Positions 34,837-45,179 of a DNA stretch of 64,000 bases are shown one piece after another. The translations under genes and the position numbers were made by a program. Below the pieces are notes generated by a model. It was not told the DNA's origin. It made no database searches and worked only from the letters and a program-made list of their open reading frames with translations. Origin of the DNA: Silene latifolia. Lineage: Eukaryota; Streptophyta; Magnoliopsida; Caryophyllales; Caryophyllaceae. How positions within the stretch are numbered: the stretch's first letter is position 1; every line of letters begins with the position of its first letter. Location: contig NC_133526.1 of assembly GCF_048544455.1 (NCBI RefSeq), positions 5,472,001 through 5,536,000 on the forward strand. Reading direction: 5' to 3'.

Positions 34837-36102
34837 AGCTCGATGAAGATCATTTCACCACGAGGAATGGCGAGTGAGGATATGAAAGTGGCTGACCTCT
34901 TTGATGAAGCTGGGCACGGCTGGGACGAGGACAAGGTAAACCATCTTTTCCTTCCTTTTGAAAGCTCTCGGGTCTTACAAATCAATCTTAGCGACTCTAG
35001 ACCGAATGATGATTGGTGCTGGGAACCGGATAAGTACGGGGAATACACGGTGAAGTCAGCTTATAGGCTTCTTATGGAGGAGTGTCATAGGGAGGAGTCG
35101 GGTCAATCACATTACGCAAAAGAGAAATGGCTTTGGGGCAAAATCTGGAAATCTCCAGTTCTGCCTCGAGTCAAAGTGTTCTTCTGGCAGCTATGCAATG
35201 ATGCCATAGCTACTCGGAAGAATATAGCAGCCCGTATGGAATTGACGGACAACACTTGCCCTCGATGCTCAAATTGCGTGGAGACTTGTCTCCATGTGGT
35301 TCGTGATTGTGGGTGGGTGAATGGGATTTGGGAGGGGTTGGGGTTGGATGTTATGCCTGAGGCGGGGGGTGGGAGAGTGAGGGAGTGGGCGGAGGAGGTT
35401 TTGCGAGGCATGGATGCGAGAGAGTGTGGCCTATTTCTGACTGGGTGTTGGGCTATCTGGGAGAAGCGAAATAAGGTGTTGTTTGATGGTGGTGATTGGC
35501 GTGGGGACGAGGTGGTGCGAAGGACGAGAGAGCTCATGTGGGAGGTAGAGGGAGTGACGGGTGAAAGTGTGATAAGCAAGGGAGAACAGATGGTGGTGAA
35601 AGAGGGGAGTCGTTGGGAAAGGCCGAGGGAGGGGTGGCATAAGATCAACGTCGATGCGGGGGTAGCTGAAGGGATGGGAACGGGCTTGGGAATGGTATGT
35701 CGAGATGAAGGAGGGAGCGTGTTATGGGGAGTGGCTATGCAGGAGAGGAGGATCGTCTCACCGGAGATAGCTGAAGCGTTAGCGGTGTTACATGGACTTA
35801 AGGAAGCTAGGGATGCGGGAATCCAGTTGGTGGTGCTTGAGAGCGATTGCAGAGGAGTGATCGAGGACCTTAAAAGCCGTCGTTCAGGGAGGAGCGAGAT
35901 TTCTTTAATTTACAAGGACATTTTGAGTATTTGTACTTCTTTCGTTTCTGTTTCTTTTTCTTTCGTTCGTAGAAATTTTAATAGAGTAGCGCATGGACTT
36001 GCTCATTCGAGGCCATGGGTTGCTGGTAGGCGTAGTTGGCAAACGGACTTTCCGGAATGGTTGTTATCTTTGGCTTGCGATGATTTATTAGAAAGGAATT
36101 AA
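34837..36102 (+). pseudogene. LINE ORF2, 3' part: zf-RVT and RNase H
   Basis: This continues the ORF2 frame after the CACTA insert (SSMKIISPRGMASEDMKVAD) to a stop at 36100-36102. It has the plant LINE zinc-binding domain (KSAYRLL, LPRVKVFFWQLCNDAI, CPRCSNCVETCLHVVRDC) and an RNase H domain with candidate active residues D in INVDAG, E in AEALA and D in LESDC, ending NRVAHGLAH. The RNase H would remove RNA after copying. The poly(A) tail begins after about 36120. Cut off from its start by the insert, it cannot be made as part of ORF2. Confidence 0.92.
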
Positions 36103-36148
36103 CCCTTACGGGTTTTTATCAAAAAAAAAAAAAAGTATCCGAACACAA

Positions 36149-36581
36149 TCACAATATCTTCTAACATTAGTAATATAATAATTTATTCAATAATATTGAT
36201 ATTATTCCGATTACAATATATTTGTCATGATGATTATTGGATTTCACATCTGATTTTATATTTATTTTCTGTATTTTTTTAATTGAATCCTATCAGAATT
36301 TATGATCATGGGGACCCTACATCACCAAAGTAAACTTAATTTTTCTAAATTTAAACAGCCAATCAAAATCTCCTAAATGTTATACGTTAAGGGTTATTTT
36401 GGCCATAAAAATGGAGCCTCGAGGAGTCAACGTCAAAAGTACCATGGGCAAATTCTTAAAAAAATTGGATACTATGAACATATTCTTAAAATTCAGTTCC
36501 TTATTACGGTTTTTCTAATATGTGAATGAAGACGTGTTAAGATGCTAAGAAAGAAAATATTTACATCATTTGCCATAAGAA
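36149..36581. promoter_or_regulatory. Displaced distal promoter of F-box E
   Basis: This stretch matches, in inverted orientation, the spacer upstream of gene I (about 48500-50110). It is therefore the former upstream region of F-box E, pushed away by the LINE. It contains no gene. Confidence 0.7.
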
Positions 36582-37204
36582 TCCCCCTTATACTAAAAGA
36601 ATAAAAAAACTGAAAATTTTCCTGCCTAAATGTTTTTCACTAGAAATTGGGCCTAACTTTATCTAGATATGTATTGGGCCTAATATATGGACTTTATGTT
36701 TCACAATATCTCATTAAATACTCCAGCTTTTATAGTTGGGTCAAATGTATTTTATTCATTATTTTCTCATTAGTTTAATATATGTATTTTAAATATCGTA
36801 AATATTATATTTACACCGTATGAAGATTTTACTCATATTATTAAAATCGGTGTGTGTATTTTCCACTTTTTTTATTCTTTAAATTTTTTACTATGTTTAG
36901 ATTGTTAATCCGTATGAAATAACAAAAATTACAAAAATAATTATATGCTTCAAATGCGTAAAAATAAGCATAAGTTTTTGTAATTAAACTAAAAATCTTA
37001 TTTTTTTAATCATAAACTTATTTCGAGTGAAAATGTAAAATTCACTCTATTTAGATTGTTAGTATTTTTACACATTAACAATTGTAGATAGTTAAAAATA
37101 AAATTCACAAGTTCATTTTATATATTATTATTAGTTTTAATTGTCAAGTTCTCTACACATGACAATCTAAAATACCGTGCATTTGCACGGGCTCTATACT
37201 ATAG
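36582..37204 (+). mobile_element. Helitron-like element, non-autonomous
   Basis: Starts TC after an A (TCCCCCTTATACTAAAAG). Near its 3' end it has a GC-rich hairpin (CCGTGCATTTGCACGG at 37174-37189) followed by CTCTATACTATAG before a T. The equivalent spacer next to gene A reads GAATCCTAGC without interruption, giving the empty A^T site. No Rep/helicase gene is present. The last bases deviate slightly from CTRR. Confidence 0.65.
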
Positions 37205-37594
37205 TCCTAGCAACAATTACCTTCCTAAACTCAATATGATTCTTGCTATATATATATTTTGTGATCTGAAGTTACGGCAATTGTTTGTTTCCAAATCTCT
37301 GTTTTTAACTAATAAGACATACGGACTACTCGTATAGTCGTATATTAGACGAGACAAGATTATTATCGTAATAATATAGGACCTTTTTATTTGTCATAGG
37401 CCGCGACTACCTCCAACAATATAGTATTTTTGTTAACATAATCGCGATTAAAATCCAAACTACTTATCTAAGACGTACTACTACAATTTAATCGCGACGA
37501 AAATCCTAACAACAATCAACTTCCTAATCTCAATATAATTCCTTCTTTAAATACTAAGATCCGGGAGTTGTTCTCCATCACAAGATTTTGAGAA
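37205..37594 (+). promoter_or_regulatory. Upstream region of F-box F
   Basis: The first part (to about 37300) matches the inverted promoter region of A/H. Then it switches to sequence like that upstream of gene C (TAGTCGTATATTAGACGAGAC). It contains the unfilled Mutator-like MITE site TAATAATAT at 37369-37377. No coding signal. Confidence 0.6.
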
Positions 37595-38782
37595 ATGTGG
37601 TGTCTCACTACAAGAAACAACAGATGCAATCGAAAGACGACCCGTCGAATACCGTTAGACGTTATCCTTGAAATACTATCTTGGTTACCGGCTAAATCCG
37701 CCCTACGCGTCAAATGCGTATGCAAAGAGTGGAGCGATCTTATCAACACCCAATTCTTCGCTAAACTCCATCTTAACAAATTGCTCCAATCCGACTCAAC
37801 ACACAAATACTCCCTTTTTTGTACAACTACCTTTCGTATCGTCGATGATTTTTATCGCCCTTATAGATGGACCAAATTGAAATTGCCTCAGGATATCACA
37901 AGTCTTAACGAAGCCTATAGCAATGTTATAGGCTCCTGTAATGGCTTGGTTTGCTTCAAAATTTATGTCAAGCATAGGCTTTATTCCACGGTTAAGTGTT
38001 TCCGTATATGCAACCCTACAACGCGTTCTTTCAAATTGATTTTTCCTTCGTTGGGGAAGATATGGAGAGACGATAGCTTATCATATGGTTTTGGTTACGA
38101 TAGTGAACATGATGATTATAAGATTGTAGTGACTAGTAGAGTTTGGACGGAGATTGACCGAGATGTTCGTATATATAGCTTGAATGGTGATTCATGGAGC
38201 TATCCTACTCCTCCGCCTACTCGAGTTTCATCCGGAAGACGATGGGAAAATGGAAGATGGCAAAATGCAATATTCAAATACAAGATGCTACACTATCTTG
38301 TTTCAGATGTAGGCGATCATCGAATTGCTCGTTTTGATGTTGTTACGGAGAAATGGAGAGACGACCTTAGTTTACCTCAAGTAAATAATCCGGTACAATT
38401 AGGAGAGTTGGATGGACTGTTATATCTACGCGGTGGTAGTTATTCAAGTGAAGTATGGATAATGGAGGAACATGGTTCATGGAAGAAGATGTTTCATCTT
38501 CCTACAAAATTTGACCGGCATCAGCTTATTGCTCTTTCAAAGGACGGACGTGATCGTTTACTGCTTCAATATCTAGAATATTGTGGGGATCTCAAATGGT
38601 ATGATCACCAAGCTAACAAAACGGTACCCTTCACTCTAAAGGTACCAGCAAGGTATAGCGTAGTCATGCTTTGTATTGCTAGCCTCGTTACGATTCCTAG
38701 GTGCTCCTCGGAAAAGTTGCATGATATCAAGGAAAAACGAGCTAAGCTTCGTCTTTTAGGTTGTGTAGGCTTATCTTCATAG
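37595..38782 (+). CDS. F-box/FBA protein F
   Basis: One exon, 395 residues from ATG 37595 (MWCLTTRNNRCN). F-box at about residues 19-62 (PLDVILEILSWLPAKSALRV, CVCKEWSDLI). The FBA region shows IGSCNGLVCF, CNPTTRSFKL, YGFGYDSEHDDYKI and SLVTIPRCSSEKL. It belongs to the subgroup with the longer N-terminus (C, D, G, J) and ends LLGCVGLSS. The region after the F-box differs from C in many places, so it is an older paralogue, not part of the recent block duplication. It is tail-to-tail with G. The frame is complete. Confidence 0.93.
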   Translation: MWCLTTRNNRCNRKTTRRIPLDVILEILSWLPAKSALRVKCVCKEWSDLINTQFFAKLHLNKLLQSDSTHKYSLFCTTTFRIVDDFYRPYRWTKLKLPQDITSLNEAYSNVIGSCNGLVCFKIYVKHRLYSTVKCFRICNPTTRSFKLIFPSLGKIWRDDSLSYGFGYDSEHDDYKIVVTSRVWTEIDRDVRIYSLNGDSWSYPTPPPTRVSSGRRWENGRWQNAIFKYKMLHYLVSDVGDHRIARFDVVTEKWRDDLSLPQVNNPVQLGELDGLLYLRGGSYSSEVWIMEEHGSWKKMFHLPTKFDRHQLIALSKDGRDRLLLQYLEYCGDLKWYDHQANKTVPFTLKVPARYSVVMLCIASLVTIPRCSSEKLHDIKEKRAKLRLLGCVGLSS

Positions 38783-39331
38783 TACGGTTTCAAACTTGAT
38801 GTCGAAACTGTCCTTAATTTGCGATATGATTTCTGTTACAGCTGGGGCAATCTCCTTTGGGGTACTGAAGACAATTTAATGGGTTGACTCCCTGATGAGC
38901 ACTTGTTTAAAATATGAGAGCCGTTACCACTCATACCAGCCAACTTTGATCGTTTGAATAGCTATTGTAGCGACTTATTGTTGCCGAATTTAAATTACTC
39001 TCTTTGATTTTAAATAATTAATTAAACTTTCTTTGATTTTAATACTCCTTGCGTTAAAGTATCGGTATGCCTTGGTCTAGTGCTAGCTGCGCTGCTAATA
39101 TTTTTCAGTGAAGCGATCCCGAGCTAATATGACTGCGCACACGGTTATTGTAATAAGCACATCAGTTAATGTTTTCCGGTGCTCTAAAATTTTAAATATT
39201 GATTTCAATTTGCAACACTTAAGCATAACATTGATATCAAGTTTTAAACCGTACTATGAACACAAGATAATATTTGATGGAAAACATAACGTGTATTCTA
39301 AGATAAGCCTATACAACGTAAAAGACGACGC
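38783..39331. other. Intergenic, tail-to-tail spacer of F and G
   Basis: No gene seen. The stretch near 38795-38835 resembles the 3' flank found in the fragment at 22890, so it is the ordinary 3' flank of this subgroup. Confidence 0.5.
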
Positions 39332-40474
39332 TTAGCTCCCTTTTTCCTTGTTAACATGCAACTTTTCCGAGGAGCACCCTGGAATCGTAACGAGGCTTGC
39401 AATACAAAACATGACGGAGCTATAAAACCTTGATGATACCCTTAGAGTGAAGGGCACCGTTTTGTTAGCTTGGTGATCATACCATTTGAGATTCCAATTA
39501 CCTTGAACCAGTAAACGATGACGTCCATCCTTTGAACGAGCAATAAGACGATGATTATCTTGAAATTTTCTAGGAACACGAAACATCTTCTTCCATGAAC
39601 CATCTTCTTCTATCATCCAAACTTCTCTTGATAAATTACCACCGCGTAGATATAACAATCCATCCAACTCTTCCAAATATACTTGACTTCTTAGTTGAGG
39701 TAAATTAAGATCGTCTATCCATTTCTCTGTAACAACATCAAATCGAGCAATTCTATAATCATTATCGCCTAGTATCTTAACTGAAACAAGAAGATAGTGT
39801 AGCATCTTGTTTCGGTATATTACTTGTTCGTTTAGCCATCTTCTTCCGGATGAAACTCGAGTAGTTGGAGGAGGAGTAGGGTAGCTCCATAAATCAGCCT
39901 TCACGCTGTATACACGCACATCGATGTCATTCTCCGTCCAAACCCTATTAGTCACTACAATCTTGTAGTCATCGTGTTCACTATCGTAACCAAAACCATA
40001 TGATTTATAGTCTCTCCAATTCTTGTCCGAGGAAGGAAGGATTAATTTGAAAGTACCCGTTGTAGGGTTGCATATAACAAAGCACTTAACCGTGTAATCG
40101 GGCCCACGCGTAATTTTCAAGCAAACCAAGCCATTACAGGAGCCTACAACTTCGGTACAGGTACTATTGGTTCTTATTATATCCTTAGGCCAATTCAATT
40201 TGATCCATCTAGAGGGGCGATAAAGATCATCGACGAAATGAAGGGCAGTTGTAAAAAGGGCACGATTGTGTTTTGAGTCGGATTGGAGGGATTTGTTAAG
40301 ATGGAGTTTAGCGAAGAGGGAATTGTTGATAAGATTGCACCACTCTTTGCATACGCACTTGAAGCGTAGGACCGATTTAGCCGGTAACAAAATAAGTATT
40401 TCAAGGATCATATCTAAAAGCAATCGACGGGTCGTCTTTAGATTGCACTTGTTTCTTGTAGTGAGAAATCCCAT
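39332..40474 (-). CDS. F-box/FBA protein G
   Basis: One exon, 380 residues from the ATG at 40474 (MGFLTTRNKCN); the open frame extends upstream without an ATG. The F-box is at about residues 18-61 (LLLDMILEILILLPAKSVLR, CVCKEWCNLI). The usual Pro at its start (MPLDV in C) is Leu here (LLLDM), a mild departure at the SKP1-contacting end. FBA marks: VGSCNGLVCL, CNPTTGTFKL, YGFGYDSEHDDYKI, SLVTIPGCSSEKL. It ends early at KEKGS because of one extra G compared with D (family ending AKRRLL..GLSS), losing about 15 residues. It is nearest to D. Probably functional. Confidence 0.9.
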   Translation of the reverse strand: MGFLTTRNKCNLKTTRRLLLDMILEILILLPAKSVLRFKCVCKEWCNLINNSLFAKLHLNKSLQSDSKHNRALFTTALHFVDDLYRPSRWIKLNWPKDIIRTNSTCTEVVGSCNGLVCLKITRGPDYTVKCFVICNPTTGTFKLILPSSDKNWRDYKSYGFGYDSEHDDYKIVVTNRVWTENDIDVRVYSVKADLWSYPTPPPTTRVSSGRRWLNEQVIYRNKMLHYLLVSVKILGDNDYRIARFDVVTEKWIDDLNLPQLRSQVYLEELDGLLYLRGGNLSREVWMIEEDGSWKKMFRVPRKFQDNHRLIARSKDGRHRLLVQGNWNLKWYDHQANKTVPFTLRVSSRFYSSVMFCIASLVTIPGCSSEKLHVNKEKGS

Positions 40475-41303
40475 TTCTGAAAATCTTGTGACAGAGAACA
40501 ACAACCTGGATGATCTCAGATGTTAAAGCAGAAATTATATTGAGATTAGGAATTTGATTGTCATTAGGATTCTAATCGAGATTTTGTTAACAAAATATCT
40601 AATACGTCTTAGATAAGCATTTCCTCCGTCTCGATCGTTTGATTAAAGGGTTTCCATAAAATATGTCCATCCCCTGTTTACTATGAATAGGTGATGAGTT
40701 ATAAATGGGATGATTTTTACATGTAAATATTTACAAGATTCAATATATTACATTATCTACAAATTTATCTCCATTCTTTTTGTGATACGGAAATTCCTTT
40801 TTTTTTTCTTTAAATAATTTTACGATAAAAATTTATTGACATTTTATGATAAGTAGTTCGGCTAAAAAATATGTCCAGAGGCTCAATTTAAAATCTGTAA
40901 CGGGGTCTAAACAAATTACCTCATTATCTGTAACGGGGTCTAAACAAATTAACTCATTATAATTCGGATCACAGAAAGACACTCGGAGATGATACGATTA
41001 CATTCAGTGTATAGAATCTTCTATACACCACTAATAAAATTTCGACATGTAGAACAATTTAATATTACTAATAGAGACGACATGTGAAAGAATCGCTCTT
41101 CTACTAAAAGAATAAAAGTTCTTTAAATTTGTCCTGCCTAAGTGAAATGTTTACATATTAATACCGTCTAAGTGAAATGCTTTATGATTGGTCATAACTC
41201 CTCACATTATATCATCTTAATTCTATACCATAAATAGGAGATACTACTACTAATTTTTAATTTGTAGACACACATTAATGAGATATTTTAATTTTGTTAT
41301 ACA
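40475..41303. other. Intergenic upstream of G
   Basis: Contains the G promoter region and a two-unit tandem duplication at about 40902-40961 (unit containing GTAACGGGGTCTAAACAAAT). A Helitron-like 5' end word (CTACTAAAAGAATAAAAG) occurs near 41101. No gene. Confidence 0.5.
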
Positions 41304-41608
41304 TCCCCCTTATACTAAAAGAATAAGAGATCTCCATAATTTTCCCGCCTAAATGAATTTGGCTATAATTGGGCTATCATATTTATAATTGGGCTTTTAT
41401 TATATCATATCTGTAATTGGGCTTTCATTATATTATTTCTACATCTGGATTATACTGAACTTTTCCTTTTCCACCGATTAATACAAAACACTAATAATAA
41501 GAAATTTTACAATTAAATTTCAAATTGAGTTAAATATCAGTTGTATAATTGTTAATTTCTTTAATATTCTTATCAAAAAACCGCGCATTAGGGCGGGATC
41601 TGTACTAG
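41304..41608 (+). mobile_element. Helitron-like element, short
   Basis: Begins TCCCCCTTATACTAAAAG after an A, like the element at 36582, and ends CTAG before a T after an imperfect GC-rich palindrome (CCGCGCATTAGGGCGGG). It is 305 bases and non-autonomous. No empty site was available for comparison. Confidence 0.5.
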
Positions 41609-42009
41609 TGTGGTACTACATCAATCTATATATCTATATCTATATAAAAGAGAGTTTTTTCGAGCGATTCTAGAGCGTCCACATCATCAAAAATTAATTT
41701 AGGAAAGTTTCATAAATATTAATTTCCACATAAAAAATAAAGTGGAGAATCTTTTAATTATTATAATATCTATATTTCCTATTTTATATTCATGAGAAGT
41801 ATATAATTTTTATATAAAAACTTTGACATTTTATTTAGCAAAAAAATGTTGTTATAAAAATTATGAAGATAATATAATTAGATTCGTGGTCAAAAATGCT
41901 TTCATTAGAGTATAGATTTCATATCATTTGCACATACGTGTATTAAAGATGGTGTACTTCTTTTAATAACATTGAAAAACAATGTTAGTGTGGTGATTAT
42001 AATACGTAT
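41609..42009. other. Intergenic with a Helitron-type 5' end
   Basis: A run TCTATATATCTATATC followed by TATAAAAGAGAGTTTTTTC near 41628-41660 resembles another Helitron 5' end, also seen near 8710. No partner end was found. No gene. Confidence 0.35.
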
Positions 42010-42744
42010 TGATGGGGCATATTCTGCACCCGCTGACCGAGTCAACATATTGACCAAGGTCAAAGCCAAAAGACAACAAGTCAAAGGAAAAACAGCCTAA
42101 CCGACATGGAGTCAACGAAGCCTGTCGGCCTGCTACTTGGGTCTCGGCTCGGCAACTAGCCGGCCGAGAGGCATATCCGTGTACTCACATCCAGTCCCCT
42201 CGGCATGGAATCAACCAGGCCTGCCGACCTGCCATGGGTCCCTCAGCCGAGGGTAAGACAGTCTTTCCACCTGCTATGACCACTTGGCCACTTGGCCACT
42301 ACGTGACAAAAGGTGAAAGTCTATAAATACTCCACTTCTCTCATTGAGAAAAGGATCCGAAAATCATCTAATAATCTCATAATCTGGTATAAACTCCCTT
42401 ATCTCTCTACAATATACTTTGCCAAGTTAACACACAACTTATCTCTCTAAGTTTACTGACTTGAGCGTCGGAGTGAGTACGTTCGGCCCCAAGCCGAGCC
42501 CTCAGTTTGTTCATCTTTACAGGAGAGAGTGAAAGGAAGAGACAAGCAACGACATCATTCTACAAGCTCACGTGGTCACAATAACTGCTCCGAAATTACA
42601 CCCGGAACAATTGGCGCCGTCTGTGGGAAATAGATACTAAAAGCTAGTTACCTACCTTACAAAAAAAAAGAACCAAAACCATTCAAAGAGCTAAGAAGAT
42701 GTCAAAACAACCAGAAACTGTGAGTGAGGGAACTACATTCTTCC
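42010..42744 (+). mobile_element. Truncated Ty3/gypsy (Tat-type) 5' fragment
   Basis: A 600-base LTR (42010-42609, TG to CA) followed by a primer-binding region (TTGGCGCCGTCTGTGGG) and the first few codons of gag. It belongs to the same family as the element at 51380-62104 but is clearly diverged from it and in the opposite orientation. It stops abruptly at about 42744, where the duplicated block begins. It is a fossil; most of the element is gone. Confidence 0.85.
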
Positions 42745-43447
42745 AGGATTTTGTCCACCAACATGCTCATTTATTATGACAATTCCCGTTAATTAATCGT
42801 TAAGGTGAAGTGTAAGGGGGAAAACGCCTCTAATTCGCCTACTAACTCCCTCCCGGGCTCATAACAGGACACTAGTATCCCCGACTCACCTTCCTCCCGG
42901 GTTCGTGACTCGGACTCCCTAATTCAATACCCAAATACCGAAGTATTGGTCAAGGCTCAAGGTTATTAAACCCGCGTTGGTTTCCAAGTAATCCCACTCC
43001 CTCTCTCGAGGGGCGATTTCATACTCAAGATTGAAGGCACTCTCCCTCGGTTCTCCCTCTCGGGTTCAACCTAGGTCGACAATTAGTCTAAATGAGGTGG
43101 GCTTACTCCCAACCTAATTGGTTCTCACCAATGGTCAAGTGTCAAAAGTCAATCACCAACAACAAATAAGACTATAACAAGTCAAATCCTCCAATCGTCC
43201 CTAACCAACACTCCAACAACTAATTAAAATGAGATTTAATCAAGTAACTTATACATATCGGGTTAAATCGAATCCTAGCGAAAATACTAGTCACTACTCA
43301 CTAATCATACTTAATTCAACAAAAGACACATAAATAACTAATCTAATGACTAGACATGAATAAATTAACACTAAGCATACTAAGAGTAATAAAGACTAAA
43401 ACTTTAAACTAATTAAAAACATAATAATAATTAAATAATAAGAAGAA
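42745..43447. repeat. Left part of segmental duplication, copy 2
   Basis: This corresponds to about 7137-7750 with small indels. No gene. Confidence 0.8.
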
Positions 43448-43450
43448 AAA

Positions 43451-43887
43451 GGCTCAGTTTGGCAAGACATTTCAGGTACCTGATTGGCTGATTTGGTCAA
43501 AGTAGCTTATTTGACCAAAGTTTCAGGTACCTTATTTTTTTATAAGCGTTTGGCAAGTAGCTTATTTAATCAAATAAGCTACCTGAAATGAAATGCTACC
43601 TAGAGTAGCATTTGAGATTTCAGGTACCTGATTTGGTTTGATTTTCCGTTTTTACCCTTTAAATCTATACTATTAAATAATTATCATATCCTTTTACGTC
43701 ATTTCATCAAAATCAGTTATCTTTTCAGTTAGTTTGCCAAACATTTTTTATATAATCAGCTACCTTATCAGTTCCTAATTTTCAGCTACCTTATCAGTTA
43801 CCTTTTCAGATTTCAGTTAGCTTTTCAATTTTCAGCTACCTTTTCAGGTTTCAGCTACCTTTTTAGGTAGTTTTACCAAATAGAGCC
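43451..43887. mobile_element. Tourist-like MITE in copy 2
   Basis: A 437-base insertion absent from copy 1 at about 7745. The ends are imperfectly inverted (GGCTCAGTTTGGCAAG against GGCTCTATTTGGTAAA), with AAA on each side. The interior repeats the words AGCTACCTTTTCAG and TTTCAGGTACCTGATT. The class is uncertain because the duplication is not the usual TWA. Confidence 0.6.
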
Positions 43888-44786
43888 AAAGAGAGATGAT
43901 CAATACCAATACTTAAATTTAAATGGCAGTAAAATGGTAGATTTCCATACAATTGTTGTGAATTAAAAAGAAGACCCACTAAATCTAAATTAAAGGAACG
44001 ATAAAAAAAGACTAAATCTTGATTTTGAAAGAACAAAAATTAACCTACCCTAAAATTACCACTCCTACTCCGTTTCGTCTTCTGCTAAAACCACCAAAAA
44101 TTAACCTTGCAAATTTGTCCAACTTATTTGTGTATTTGTACACTACCAGCCCAATGCATATGGACAACGACCAAATGAAGTAAGCTCCGGCCCAACGTAA
44201 GACAGCTCAAGTGCAATCTTCTCTAGCCTCATCCGTTTCAATTTGCTCCTCCTTGACCCGATTAATTTACTCGGTAATCGGTACCTACAAGATAACAAAA
44301 AAATGACAAAAGTAGTACCAATATTCCGAGAAATAAAATAAAATATTATTATAAAACTAATCGACTAATATACTATTAGTATAGATTTTTTAAATAGAAA
44401 TATTAAAGAAAATACGAAATAACAATTATAAAACCTAATGTTTAACTCAATTTGATATTTAATTGTAAAATTTATTATTATTATTATTATTAATGTTTTG
44501 TATTAATCGGTGGAAGAGGGAAGTTCAGTATAATAAAAGCCCAATTACAAATATGGTATAAAGAAAGCCCAATTATTGCCAAATTCATTTAGGCGGAAAA
44601 ATTTGGAGATTTCTTATTTTTTTAATATAATGGGGATTTAACATTAATATAAGTGAATAAAGCCGACTCAAATTATTAATTCGACTAAATAAGAGATAAA
44701 ATGTGGGTCTACTCTCGAGTCCTGATCATAAAGTGCTGAAGTAAATCAGTAATGCACATTGATATGCTGCATGGGCACCGCGTGTA
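43888..44786. other. Duplicated spacer upstream of USP2
   Basis: Matches copy 1 on either side of the 8409-11965 island. The join near 44557 is the empty TA site of that island. No gene. Confidence 0.7.
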
Positions 44787-44794
44787 CCACAAAG

Positions 44795-45094
44795 CAGTGG
44801 CGGATCCAGGATTTGAGTAAAGGGGGGGCACAGTAAGAAAAAAAAAATTTACGGACAACATTTATACATTAAAATTCAAATATCGTTAATACATGGTAAA
44901 TTACAAACGAAAAATCTAAGAAAAATCTAAAGCAGGTCTTTTTTTATGGTTCTATTTTGATTTTTATGGTTGTGTTTATGGTGTTTCTGTCTCTGGGTTG
45001 TGTTTATCGTCTTTTTTTTTTTTTTTTTAATTTTTTTTTTTTTTTGTCACGTGAGGGCACATGCCCTCACTTTCCCCCCCCAAATCCGCCCCTG
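44795..45094. mobile_element. hAT-type MITE in the USP2 leader
   Basis: A 300-base element with ends CAGTGGCGGATCCAGG and a near-complementary CAAATCCGCCCCTG, flanked by an 8-base duplication CCACAAAG (44787-44794 and 45095-45102). Copy 1 has a single CCACAAAG at 12227-12234. The 8-base duplication and CAGTGGCGG ends identify the hAT superfamily. It lies about 85 bases before the USP2 start codon. Confidence 0.92.
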
Positions 45095-45179
45095 CCACAA
45101 AGAACACAAAACATTCTCCTACTAACCTTCTTCCAACAAACACATCAAACCCAAAAATCACACAAAAAACATCAAAAAA

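Larger units (their letters stand above)
24548..36129 (+). mobile_element. L1-type LINE, split by a CACTA element
   Basis: A near full-length LINE of about 5.6 kb once the CACTA insert is removed. It is flanked by a 19-base target duplication (AAAAAGTATCCGAACACAA at 24529-24547 and 36130-36148) and ends in poly(A) just before the second copy. It carries ORF1 (24767-26074) and ORF2 (26071-36102 with the insert). The flanking sequence on both sides matches the spacer upstream of gene I in inverted orientation, which shows that the LINE landed in the promoter of F-box E. Confidence 0.95.
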
